Assembly: GCA_018675575.1 (NCBI GenBank) | Contig: JABGXW010000154.1 | Location: 1-35,442 of the forward strand | Reading direction: 5' to 3' | Source: Bacteriovoracaceae bacterium | GTDB lineage: Bacteria; Bdellovibrionota; Bacteriovoracia; Bacteriovoracales; Bacteriovoracaceae | Length of the DNA stretch: 35,442 nt | In this document: piece by piece, positions 1 to 7,455 of the stretch | How the letters are laid out: the number at the start of each line of letters is the position of its first letter | Position numbering within the stretch: the stretch's first letter is position 1 | Notes under the pieces: model-generated | Told to the model about the DNA's origin: nothing | What the model saw: the letters and a program-made list of their open reading frames with translations, nothing else | Database searches by the model: none | Position numbers and translations under genes: made by a program

Positions 1-854
1 TGAGGAGTCTTATTATTTAAATAGGTTAAAAACGTTAACCCTGCAAGTCTATTACCAACACCAAAGAAACTTTCCATTAAAGTTGAAATCATTTCCGGTT
101 GATTATGTTTTTTTGAAAATTCTTCTATTTCTATCAATTCTTGTTCTCCATCAGTGGAGCTTTGAGCAATAAACATAATATAATCTTGTTTTGCTTGATA
201 CTTTAAGTTCCCATGAGAATCGAAAAGACCTTTTTTGATAGTATTTATAGCTTTTGTTATATCTCCTTGCCGATAATAAATCCAAGATCTTCTATATTCT
301 ATATAGGAACATAAGTCTTTTTTAGAACAGAGGCTAAGTGCTTTATTATAATATTCATCTGCTTTTAGAAACTTCTGCTGGTCTTCATATATTTCGGCAA
401 GGTTAAGGACTGTTTCTCTAATTATTTTTTGATTATTGACTCTTAATCCAAGAAGATTTTCATAGTATTTAGTTGCTGTTGGAATATCTTTTAATTTATG
501 GTTAAGCCTTGCAACTTGAAAATTGATCTTGAATTGTATCATCGCATTTGGTTGTGAAAATTTTCCCTTCTCACCATTTAATGCTGAATAATAAAAGTTT
601 AACGCTTTCTTATAAGCTGTTTTTATAACTGTCGTTGCCGTTAATATCCCTTTTAAAGCATCTTTTTGAGCAAGATCAGTAGCATGATCAAAATATAAAT
701 CTGCAAGCCTTAATGTTAAACGAGGTCTTTGCTTATCTTTTAAACCAATACTATTTCTCAAATTTTCAACCTGTTTGATCAGCGGTGTACTAGCAAGTAA
801 TTGACTAGCAAACAAACCAATTAAAATAGCAATTAGAATTTTATTCAGTGACAT
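1..854 (-). CDS. Exported TPR-type protein of an ExbB/ExbD operon (C-terminus beyond window)
   Basis: An open frame of 284 codons runs from an ATG at 854 off the left edge of the window, so the C-terminus is missing. The N-terminus is a signal peptide (MSLNKILIAILIGLFASQLLA). The rest is helical with spaced Tyr/Leu/Ala patterns typical of tetratricopeptide-like repeats, for example the ADEYYNKALSLC and AINTIKKGLF segments. The start overlaps the end of the upstream exbD gene by 14 nt, which implies translational coupling. In ExbB-ExbD-ExbD-TPR clusters of Bdellovibrionota and Myxococcota, the TPR protein is thought to be a periplasmic partner of the proton-driven motor; that role is inferred here from context only. 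Confidence 0.75.
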   Translation of the reverse strand, partial: MSLNKILIAILIGLFASQLLASTPLIKQVENLRNSIGLKDKQRPRLTLRLADLYFDHATDLAQKDALKGILTATTVIKTAYKKALNFYYSALNGEKGKFSQPNAMIQFKINFQVARLNHKLKDIPTATKYYENLLGLRVNNQKIIRETVLNLAEIYEDQQKFLKADEYYNKALSLCSKKDLCSYIEYRRSWIYYRQGDITKAINTIKKGLFDSHGNLKYQAKQDYIMFIAQSSTDGEQELIEIEEFSKKHNQPEMISTLMESFFGVGNRLAGLTFLTYLNNKTP

Positions 855-1380
855 TGATCATTCCTCCACCAGGTAGTATCGCCATTTGTATGATATTAAA
901 CCGCTGACTGGTCAATAAACCCATAATCGTTGAAATTGTTACTGAAGAAACTGACTTATCAGCTTGAAAATTCATTCTTCCAGTAAATTCAACCCCAGGA
1001 TGAGCTGCTTTCCAGTTATTTCTGAGATGTCTTAGTTTTTTCACAAAGGAAGTTGGATTTTTCAATATTTTTTTAACTGGACCTATTTTTATTTGATCCA
1101 AGTATAATGTATCTTTACTTAGTGCTATTACAGAAGCTTCCTTTATTGAAACTCCTGTTTTAGCTTTTGGAAGTTCAATGCCGTTGGCAATCGTTATTTC
1201 TGGCGTGGAGGAAAAGGTCACGAGTAAGAAACAAACAAGCATTGAAAACATATCAACCATTGAAGTCAACATTAGAGCAATAACAATATTCTTTTTTTTG
1301 TTTTTCTTCTTCTGTGAACGTGCAAGAAGATGATGTTCAAAACATCCTGTACTTAGGTATTGAGTTCCAATATTAGACAT
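841..1380 (-). CDS. ExbD/TolR-family motor protein (first ExbD copy)
   Basis: 179 aa. A basic cytoplasmic N-terminus (KKKNKKKN) precedes one transmembrane helix, LTSMVDMFSMLVCFLLVTFS, which carries the conserved Asp of ExbD/TolR/MotB-like proton channels. A periplasmic domain follows. Proteins of this family form a proton-driven complex with ExbB/TolQ in the inner membrane and transmit force to periplasmic partners. The start overlaps the stop of the second ExbD gene by one base (1380), and the end overlaps the TPR gene, so the genes form one operon on the minus strand. The N-terminal extension before the helix (about 35 residues) is longer than in classical ExbD. The substrate or partner cannot be told from sequence. 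Confidence 0.85.
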   Translation of the reverse strand: MSNIGTQYLSTGCFEHHLLARSQKKKNKKKNIVIALMLTSMVDMFSMLVCFLLVTFSSTPEITIANGIELPKAKTGVSIKEASVIALSKDTLYLDQIKIGPVKKILKNPTSFVKKLRHLRNNWKAAHPGVEFTGRMNFQADKSVSSVTISTIMGLLTSQRFNIIQMAILPGGGMINVTE

Positions 1381-1844
1381 TAGCGACTTCCTATTTTTAA
1401 TATTCCAATATTATTTAAGTTATTTTGCTTAAGCATATCCATCGTGCTTACAAGTTGCCCGTAATCAACTCCAAACTTCGGCTTAATAAAAGTTGACTGA
1501 ACAATCGCATTCTTATTTTTAACAAACCAAGCTTTAATATTTTTATTCATATTTGCTAATGTTGTTTCAAAGTCTCTGCCCTTCACTCTAAAAGTTTTTG
1601 CTCTTCTACCTTTTTTAAACACTGCTTTCATTTTTGTGGGACTGATATAACTAATATTGAGATCATAGTTTTGTATTTTAGAAGCAACTGCTTCGGTTCC
1701 AAAACTTTGCTTAACTTCAAGGGCATTTACTTGGACCCAAACCGCTGCAATCAACAAAAAGCATACGATAGTACTAAACAGATCTACCAAAGGGGTGAGG
1801 TTCAACTCTGTATTGAGATCTTTTTTGCCTCTTAATCCTGACAT
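1380..1844 (-). CDS. ExbD/TolR-family motor protein (second ExbD copy)
   Basis: 154 aa. The N-terminus NTELNLTPLVDLFSTIVCFL is the classic ExbD/TolR signature: the LTPLVD motif with the essential membrane Asp, then one transmembrane helix and a periplasmic domain. It starts 2 bp after the ExbB reading frame ends and overlaps the next exbD gene by one base, so expression is almost certainly coupled. Two different ExbD proteins next to one ExbB is the arrangement seen in the Agl-type motors of Myxococcus gliding and in related deltaproteobacterial clusters (established for that family; relation to this cluster is inference). Confidence 0.88.
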   Translation of the reverse strand: MSGLRGKKDLNTELNLTPLVDLFSTIVCFLLIAAVWVQVNALEVKQSFGTEAVASKIQNYDLNISYISPTKMKAVFKKGRRAKTFRVKGRDFETTLANMNKNIKAWFVKNKNAIVQSTFIKPKFGVDYGQLVSTMDMLKQNNLNNIGILKIGSR

Positions 1845-1846
1845 GA

Positions 1847-2551
1847 CTATGATCTCACAGGAGAATTACTAGGTTCCGTACGATCTCTATGTAATTCAGA
1901 ATTCATTGCGAAGTCTTCAATAACTGGTTGAGTATAAAAAAGAATATCGTGAAAAATCTCTGATGATTCATCAGTTAGTTCAGTTACAACCCTATCTGTT
2001 CTATTTTGATAGATGGCGAAAGCAATTAACGCTGGAATAGCGGCGACAAGACCAAAAGCTGTAGTATTTAATGCTTCAGAAATCCCCTGTCCGAGTAATA
2101 TAGCTCTTTCTGCTGGATCAGCGGCGGCAACACCTGCAAATGATCCAATAAGTCCTGTCACAGTCCCTAAAAGCCCCAAGAGAGTTGCAACATTTCCGAA
2201 CATAGCTAAAAATCCAGTTCATTTATCAATTCCAGCAATTTCTGATGAAAGGCCTTCATCCATTCTTGCTTGAAGCTCTTCATCAGCACAGCCGTGTGCC
2301 CTGAGCTCACAACCAATAGCACTTATTTTTGCTAGAGGAGATTGATTTGATCGAGCAAATCCAAGTGCTCCAGCAAAATCACCTTGAGATACAAAGGCCA
2401 GAAGATTTTTTCTAAAATGAAGCGGTGTACTCTCAATTCTTCTATAGAGAGCAATATATCTTTCTACAATTAGGCTTAAAGTACAGATTAAGAAAACAAG
2501 TATGAAGTACATAAATACTCCACCCGCTTGAAACTGGGATAACAATGACAT
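1847..2551 (-). pseudogene. ExbB/TolQ/MotA-family proton channel interrupted by an in-frame TGA
   Basis: Two pieces lie in the same frame. The first (2551-2219, 110 aa) has the N-terminal helix FMYFILVFLICTLSLIVERY and the cytoplasmic loop. The second contains LAMFGNVATLLGLLGTVTGL, the central MotA/TolQ/ExbB motif, and the two C-terminal membrane helices. They are separated only by TGA at 2219-2221, inside ...GIDK-stop-TGFLAMF. Relatives usually have Arg before TG(Y/F)LAM, so a single CGA-to-TGA change explains the break. Reading through gives about 234 aa, normal for the family. The first ATG of the second piece has no ribosome site. A GGAGGAATT ribosome site precedes the first ATG. Alternatives are a sequencing error or stop readthrough. 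Confidence 0.85.
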
Positions 2552-2678
2552 AATTCCTCCATGAAATATTTGTTCATTAATATCTTTCTTTTAATGAAAA
2601 GGTCTGTCAAACATAGGAGAGATGTTCACTCCGATAAGTAAGAAGGTATTAGAATTAAACAAACTGAACGGCCATTAC

Positions 2679-2695
2679 CCGACGGCAGCGGTCGG
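2679..2695 (-). terminator. Short GC hairpin just after the lytic transglycosylase stop
   Basis: CCGAC (2679-2683) and GTCGG (2691-2695) form a 5-bp stem with a 7-nt loop, directly after the stop of the minus-strand transglycosylase gene. The following minus-strand sequence is only mildly T-rich, so it is at best a weak terminator. Confidence 0.3.
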
Positions 2696-2696
2696 A

Positions 2697-3314
2697 CTAC
2701 TTGGAAGCAACTGCTCTTATGGATTTTTTATTTGTAATCTTTTTTAAATGTCTACTCACATGGTGATAGTAGATATCTCTTTTTGACTCTAAAATTGCAT
2801 TATAAAAAGTCCACCACTTCTTATCTTTTTTACTATGCAAAACTTTATAGCTAGCAAGAATTTTTGCACCTGCCTCAATACAATAAGCAGAATTATTTAA
2901 TAGCTTTTTAACGTTCAATTTCATCTTTCTAATATTTTTTGTATTAATTTGCATCATACAAAAATCTGAACCTAGACGCATCTCTTTAAAAGTTTCTGTA
3001 TCATCATCGTAAATGAGTCCCAATATTTTTCTTACTGTATTCAATTTAAAAGACGATTCTTGGAATGCAATTGAGATTAAGAGGTTTGCGTCTAATTTAT
3101 ATTTTTTTGAGATTTTATGAAAGTGATTTGAGAGCTTGTAAGCTTCCTTATGGTCTAATCGTGGCCTTAGAGTGATTAACTTTTGACAAATTGTATTCTT
3201 TTTATACATGCAATCTTTTGATGTAAGCTCGGCCATCAATGTATTTGACAAAAATAATGTTAAAAATGCGGCTAAACAACTGATTTTATAGACATTTGAT
3301 TTTGTGGTTTTCAT
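2697..3314 (-). CDS. Exported lytic transglycosylase (SLT-like)
   Basis: 205 aa. A signal peptide (NVYKISCLAAFLTLFLSNTLMA) is followed by a lysozyme-fold SLT domain. FQESSF holds the presumed catalytic Glu86, and SDFCMMQIN corresponds to the GLMQI motif of family members. The C-terminal WWTFYNA and YYHHVSRHLKKI segments match the usual end of the fold. The family cleaves the MurNAc-GlcNAc bond of peptidoglycan in the periplasm, forming 1,6-anhydro ends. Such enzymes serve wall turnover, and in predatory bacteria also prey wall remodelling; the latter is inference. It is the next gene downstream of the cysteine-repeat protein on the same strand, with a hairpin between them. Confidence 0.78.
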   Translation of the reverse strand: MKTTKSNVYKISCLAAFLTLFLSNTLMAELTSKDCMYKKNTICQKLITLRPRLDHKEAYKLSNHFHKISKKYKLDANLLISIAFQESSFKLNTVRKILGLIYDDDTETFKEMRLGSDFCMMQINTKNIRKMKLNVKKLLNNSAYCIEAGAKILASYKVLHSKKDKKWWTFYNAILESKRDIYYHHVSRHLKKITNKKSIRAVASK

Positions 3315-3396
3315 TTAGTGAAGTTCTCCTGTTGAAGTACTCAATCTAAATGCGAAAACTATGCCAACCAGCGTCAAAGAAAAAGAGAACAGGCGT

Positions 3397-3429
3397 GGGG
3401 TCTCCCCTTGTCGGCCAGACCAACAAGGG
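3397..3429 (-). terminator. Hairpin terminator between the cysteine-repeat gene and the transglycosylase gene
   Basis: CCCTTGT (3405-3411) pairs with ACAAGGG (3423-3429). On the minus strand the stem is followed, after a second GGGG/CCCC mini-hairpin (3397-3400 with 3404-3407), by a T-rich run of about 15 nt. GGTCT (3399-3403) can also pair with AGACC (3417-3421), so the element has mutually exclusive folds. The best reading is an intrinsic terminator of the 3460-3849 gene. Confidence 0.5.
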
Positions 3430-3459
3430 AATCAAAAGAATACAAAGGGAATCGAATAC

Positions 3460-3849
3460 TTATAATGCTCTTTCTAAGTTTCTATTATTAGAGCGTACAC
3501 AGTTTTCGAATGAAAAGTCTAAACGTGTAGGCGTAAAGTTTGTACACATATTCAAGAAAATAGGTTTTCTTATAACTCTTTCAACAGATCTAAAGTTTCT
3601 ATTAATACAGGTTGTAAATGAATAATCTACTAAGTCTCCAAAATTTGAACAGTTCTGTAAATAAACATATCGGTTACCAGTTCTTCTTATTTCTCTTTCT
3701 ATAGCACGAAAATTCCTGTTGATACAAGACTGGTAAGAATAAGAAACAGCTTGATTTCCTACGGTATGATTGTAACAAGTTTGTAGGTACAATGCATTTG
3801 CATTTAATGAAAATAAAGTTAATCCAAAAGCTATAATTAATTTTTTCAT
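3460..3849 (-). CDS. Small exported cysteine-repeat protein
   Basis: 129 aa with a signal peptide (MKKLIIAFGLTLFSLNANA) and a good ribosome site (AGGAG, 6 nt before ATG). The mature part is three copies of a unit of about 35-38 residues: a Cys near the start (LQTCYN, LQNCSN, LNMCTN), an aromatic (S/D)(Y/F)SF-like strand, then C(I/V)NRNFR..ER (CINRNFRAIER, CINRNFRSVER, CVRSNNRNLER). Each unit has two cysteines, suggesting one disulfide per repeat in the periplasm or outside the cell. I do not recognise the family. It is a monocistronic gene by its own terminator. Confidence 0.8.
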   Translation of the reverse strand: MKKLIIAFGLTLFSLNANALYLQTCYNHTVGNQAVSYSYQSCINRNFRAIEREIRRTGNRYVYLQNCSNFGDLVDYSFTTCINRNFRSVERVIRKPIFLNMCTNFTPTRLDFSFENCVRSNNRNLERAL

Positions 3850-3909
3850 GATTTCTCCTTAAAATGTTTACATAAGCATAGATAATTTAATAGATGAATA
3901 CAAAGTTAT

Positions 3910-4536
3910 TTAAGCTCTGTCTATGTCAAGAGAGTGGAGTATTAATTGATTTAAATGACCCAGTGCAAATTCTAATTCTTCTTCTTTGTAATGTTGTAAA
4001 AGCAAGTGATCAATTAACTGGTCACAAAGTTCAACAACCATCGTAACTTTTATCTTTAGATTCCTATGACTTGCAGAGTATTTCAAATTAAATAAAACAT
4101 CAGTAATCATTTCAGAAAGGTTAATCTTGACCTCATCTAGCTCTTTTATTAATTGTCCACCAGAAAGCTGCGATGCCACGGCCCTATTCAATTTCATCTC
4201 GCTTGCGCGATAATGATAAAGTTTTACAATTACTGATTTCAAACATTCTTCTATTGATGGCCCATCTTCTAATTTTAATAATTCATTAATAACAATTTGA
4301 CCTTGTGAAGAAACATAATCTGTCACTAATGCTGAAATGATTGCATTTTTATTTGGAAAGTATTGATATATGCTCCCAACAGAAACTCCTGCAACCTTTG
4401 CTAAGAAATTTGTCGTAAATTTTTGGCCTGAGGATTCGGCCAAAATGTGAGCAGCAGCTTTCAAAATGGTCTGTACTGTATCTTTAGATCGTAACTGAAC
4501 CGGCTCTTTACGGACACTTAGATTATATTTTGTCAT
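3910..4536 (-). CDS. TetR-family transcriptional regulator
   Basis: 208 aa. The N-terminal helix-turn-helix is clear: ILKAAAHILAESSG, then TTNFLAKVAGVSVGSIYQYF and the PNKNAIISALV helix, as in TetR/AcrR proteins. The helical C-terminal half is the variable ligand-binding/dimer domain. The gene faces the AlkB-type hydroxylase across 84 bp containing a perfect dyad that overlaps the hydroxylase promoter, so it most likely represses that gene and perhaps itself, with release by a lipid-like ligand (inference from layout). Confidence 0.9.
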   Translation of the reverse strand: MTKYNLSVRKEPVQLRSKDTVQTILKAAAHILAESSGQKFTTNFLAKVAGVSVGSIYQYFPNKNAIISALVTDYVSSQGQIVINELLKLEDGPSIEECLKSVIVKLYHYRASEMKLNRAVASQLSGGQLIKELDEVKINLSEMITDVLFNLKYSASHRNLKIKVTMVVELCDQLIDHLLLQHYKEEELEFALGHLNQLILHSLDIDRA

Positions 4537-4560
4537 AATTACTGCCTTTTATAATGCGAG

Positions 4561-4589
4561 TTGAATATATGAGCTTTAGCTCATATTAT
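4561..4589 (+). promoter_or_regulatory. alkB promoter with overlapping TetR-type operator
   Basis: A -35 box TTGAAT (4561-4566) and -10 box TATTAT (4584-4589) are separated by exactly 17 bp. The spacer holds a perfect 9-bp inverted repeat, ATATGAGCT (4567-4575) and AGCTCATAT (4578-4586), with a 2-bp centre. A dyad filling the spacer and touching the -10 box is the typical position of a TetR operator; bound repressor would block RNA polymerase. It lies between the divergent regulator and hydroxylase genes. Confidence 0.72.
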
Positions 4590-4620
4590 ACATGAATCTT
4601 GATAAACAAAAGGATCAAAC

Positions 4621-5634
4621 ATGAAAAAAATATTAAGATTAACACCTTATCTTCTAGTATCTTTAACTTGGGCAGGACTTGTCCAAGGAGGAGTCTTTTC
4701 ATTTACAGGATTATTTTTATTTTTTGGCATTCATCCTATTCTAGATCAAGTTATAAAGAATAATATTTATTCTAATGACGGATCCTCTCATGAAGCATTT
4801 TTAGAAGTCTTACTCTTATTTTTTCCCATCTTCCAAACTATTTTTTTAATACACACATTCACTTTATTTTTAGCAGAAACTAATTTATATCAAAATCTAG
4901 GGCAGATTTTCTCAATAGGTGTTACTTGTGCAGGAATTGGTATAACAGTAGCCCATGAATTAATACATCGAAAAGACCCTCTTAAAAAAGCAGCTGGCAT
5001 CTACATTTTAGCATTGCAAAACTATACATGGTTCAGAATAGAACATATCTTTGGTCATCATAAACATGTCTCGACTCCTCTTGATCCTGCAACTGCAAAG
5101 TTTAATCAATCACTGTATCCCTTTTTACTTCAATCTTTATTTGGTGGAATCGTATCTGCTTATAAATTTGAAAAGAATAGACTTATAAGAAGAAATAATA
5201 AATTACTAATAAATAGAATGTTTCATTATACTATTATAGCAATTTCCTATTTTTCACTTGCTTTTCTCGTTTTTGGATTGAAAGGATTTCTATTCGTATT
5301 AGGAATTTCGACAGTAGGAATACTAATCACAGAAATTGTTAATTACTTAGAACATTATGGATTAGAGAGAAAATTAATGGAAAACGGATATTATGAGCCT
5401 GTACAAGAAAAACATTCTTGGGATTCTGATTTTGCAGTAACAAATTTTTCATTATTTAACCTCGGTAAGCATAGTCACCACCATGCTAAGGCCCAAGATG
5501 AATTTCAACATTTAATCAATAAAAAAGAAAATCCTGTTCTACCAATGGGATATACTGGCGCAATACTTCTTTCATTGGTACCACCTCTTTGGAAACAAGT
5601 AATGAACCCCCTGGTAATAGCTCGAAAAAACTAA
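4621..5634 (+). CDS. alkB: AlkB-type membrane non-heme diiron hydroxylase (alkane 1-monooxygenase family)
   Basis: 337 aa with several membrane helices. All histidine boxes of the AlkB family are present: HELIHR (112-117), EHIFGHHKHVSTPLDPA (from 141), NYLEHYGLE, and LGKHSHHHAKAQDEFQHL. These bind the diiron centre that inserts oxygen into the terminal carbon of an alkane or other lipid chain at the inner membrane; electrons normally come from rubredoxin, and no rubredoxin gene is in the window. It is somewhat shorter than Pseudomonas AlkB (about 400 aa). A TetR gene lies opposite and a thiolase gene follows within about 70 bp. The substrate could be an alkane, a fatty acyl chain or a membrane lipid; the sequence does not say which. 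Confidence 0.87.
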   Translation: MKKILRLTPYLLVSLTWAGLVQGGVFSFTGLFLFFGIHPILDQVIKNNIYSNDGSSHEAFLEVLLLFFPIFQTIFLIHTFTLFLAETNLYQNLGQIFSIGVTCAGIGITVAHELIHRKDPLKKAAGIYILALQNYTWFRIEHIFGHHKHVSTPLDPATAKFNQSLYPFLLQSLFGGIVSAYKFEKNRLIRRNNKLLINRMFHYTIIAISYFSLAFLVFGLKGFLFVLGISTVGILITEIVNYLEHYGLERKLMENGYYEPVQEKHSWDSDFAVTNFSLFNLGKHSHHHAKAQDEFQHLINKKENPVLPMGYTGAILLSLVPPLWKQVMNPLVIARKN

Positions 5635-5703
5635 GTAATTACTCACTTGAAAGAACTATATTCATAGTGATAGTATGACCTGATTCATACAATGAGGTCA
5701 TTC

Positions 5704-6900
5704 ATGTCTAACACATACCTAATTTACGCCAAACGAACACCGATCGCTAGAATTGGAGGCTCACTATCAAAGCTAAGACCTGATGACATGATAGCAAATT
5801 TGTTAATAGACTTTAAAAATCAATGTTCATTTGATTTAAAAGAAATTGATGATGTTATTGTAGGTTGTGCCAATCAAGCAGGTGAAGATAATAGAAATAT
5901 CGCTCGAATGGCAACGATTCTTGCAGAATACCCGTTTGAAGTTCCCGGTGTAACAATTAATAGGCTTTGCGCCAGCTCTTTAGATGGATTGATCGATGCT
6001 ACGGCAAGAATTCAAGCTGGCTTTGGAGATTGCTATCTTGTTGGTGGAGTAGAATCAATGACAAGAGGTCCTTTAGTTCTCTCAAAACCAAGTTCGTCAT
6101 TTGGACGAGATTCAAAAATGTATGATACAACATTCGGCTGGAGATTTCCTAATCCTAAAATGGAGAATCTCATTCCTTTATATGGAATGGGCGAAACCGC
6201 TGAAGAAGTAGCAGACCAATATAAAATAAGCAGAGAGCAACAAGATAAGTTTGCATATGATAGTCAAATGAAGGCGGTGCGTGCCTGGGATCAAAATCTT
6301 TTTGATGATGAAGTGATCACACAAACAATAAAACTTAGAAAAAAAACACTTACAGTGGAGCGAGACGAATGTCCACGAGCTGATACTAGCCTTGAGCTAT
6401 TAGCGAAACTTAGACCTGCCTTTAGAAAAGACGGCACTGTCACAGCTGGTAATTCTTCTACTATGAATGATGGTGCGGCCTTACTAGCTGTTGTTTCTGA
6501 AGAATTTTTAAAACGCCATAAACTCACACCAGTACTAAACGTTACTGGAGGGGCAACTCGTGGTGTGCATCCCAATACTATGGGACTAGGCCCTATTGAA
6601 AGTACAAAACGTCTTATGAAAAGATTTAATAAAAAAATTTCTGACTTTGATATCGTTGAATTAAATGAAGCTTTCGCGGCCCAATCTCTGGCTTGTATCG
6701 AAGGATTAGATCTCGATCCTAAAATTGTAAATCCATTAGGAGGGGCCATAGCATTAGGTCATCCCCTAGGTTGCTCAGGAGCAAGAATTGTGACAACCCT
6801 ATTTCATCAAATGAATAAAGACAAAAATCTAAAACAAGCGTTAGCGTCTATGTGTGTTGGAGTTGGTCAGGGAGTATCCGTTAGTTTTGAGAACTGTTAA
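5704..6900 (+). CDS. Thiolase (acetyl-CoA C-acyltransferase, FadA/PcaF-like)
   Basis: 398 aa from the ATG at 5704, chosen over the in-frame ATG at 5692 because GAGGT lies 8 nt upstream of it. Catalytic elements are complete: nucleophile Cys89 in NRLCASSLDG, the NEAFAAQ segment, GGAIALGHPLGCSGAR with the His and second Cys, and the C-terminal GVGQGVSVSFE. The enzyme cleaves 3-oxoacyl-CoA with CoA (beta-oxidation) or condenses two acyl-CoAs. The MYDTTFGWRFPNP stretch resembles 3-oxoadipyl-CoA thiolases, but substrate class cannot be fixed by eye. It follows alkB on the same strand, which suggests a hydroxylation-to-degradation link, and its stop overlaps the next start by one base. Confidence 0.9.
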   Translation: MSNTYLIYAKRTPIARIGGSLSKLRPDDMIANLLIDFKNQCSFDLKEIDDVIVGCANQAGEDNRNIARMATILAEYPFEVPGVTINRLCASSLDGLIDATARIQAGFGDCYLVGGVESMTRGPLVLSKPSSSFGRDSKMYDTTFGWRFPNPKMENLIPLYGMGETAEEVADQYKISREQQDKFAYDSQMKAVRAWDQNLFDDEVITQTIKLRKKTLTVERDECPRADTSLELLAKLRPAFRKDGTVTAGNSSTMNDGAALLAVVSEEFLKRHKLTPVLNVTGGATRGVHPNTMGLGPIESTKRLMKRFNKKISDFDIVELNEAFAAQSLACIEGLDLDPKIVNPLGGAIALGHPLGCSGARIVTTLFHQMNKDKNLKQALASMCVGVGQGVSVSFENC

Positions 6901-7325
6901 TGAGTGATCATTCGAAAATAATTATTTCAGCTTGTCTGGCTGGTGAAGAATGCCGTTATGATTGCCATGCAAAACCAAATCTTCAAATGATCGAACTTGT
7001 AAAATCAGGTAAGGCCATTTCACTCTGCCCGGAACAGCTGGGAGGATTGTCTACTCCCAGACCTGCGGCCGAAATCCAATCAAATGAAAAGGTTCTTACA
7101 ATTGATGAAAATGATGTCTCAGATGAGTATGCTCTTGGAGCACAAGAAGCTTGGAATCAGACCAAAAACTTCACCATCAAAAAAGCTTATCTTAAATCCA
7201 AATCACCCATGTGTGGATTTGGTCAGATATATGATGGATCTTTTTCTGGAAAGCTAATTAAAGGCAATGGAGTATTCGCAGCATTATTGATACGACTGGG
7301 AATTGAAATAGAATCTATTGAATAA
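6900..7325 (+). CDS. DUF523 protein, likely TudS-type thiouracil desulfidase
   Basis: 141 aa. Family hallmarks are IISACLAGEECRYD, the LCPEQLGGLSTPRPAAEI segment, and KSKSPMCGFGQIYDG near the C-terminus. The conserved cysteines (SACL, LCPE, SPMCG) match those that hold the [4Fe-4S] cluster in TudS, the characterised DUF523 member that removes sulfur from 2-thiouracil and so detoxifies or salvages modified bases from RNA turnover. The ATG overlaps the thiolase stop by one base, so it is probably co-translated, although no metabolic link is obvious. Confidence 0.8.
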   Translation: MSDHSKIIISACLAGEECRYDCHAKPNLQMIELVKSGKAISLCPEQLGGLSTPRPAAEIQSNEKVLTIDENDVSDEYALGAQEAWNQTKNFTIKKAYLKSKSPMCGFGQIYDGSFSGKLIKGNGVFAALLIRLGIEIESIE

Positions 7326-7329
7326 AGTG

Positions 7330-7389
7330 GGTAAAGTACAAGAGTTTGACTAGCCAAACTTAATTTCAACTCTAGAAACTACTTTTACC
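7330..7389 (+). other. Two-tier inverted repeat between the tudS-like and HiPIP genes
   Basis: GGTAAAGTA (7330-7338) pairs with TACTTTTACC (7380-7389) with one bulged base. Inside it AGAGTT (7341-7346) pairs with AACTCT (7368-7373). A competing inner pair is AGTTTG (7343-7348) with CAAACT (7355-7360). Together these give a hairpin of about 60 nt in the 130-bp gap. It is not followed by a T-run, so it could be a processing/stability element or an attenuator. Confidence 0.45.
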
Positions 7390-7455
7390 ATTCAAATAAA
7401 ATCAAAAATCTGTTATAAATACATTCAATTATATAAATTTTTCGTGAGGTATTAA

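Noticed and set aside
2219-2221. TGA recoded as an amino acid genome-wide
   Set aside because: Other genes use TGG for Trp and some end in TGA (for example the 31679-32239 gene), so the standard code applies.
3350-3625. Plus-strand open frame of 91 codons
   Set aside because: It runs through the hairpin terminator and antisense to the signal-peptide/cysteine-repeat gene; no ribosome site or family.
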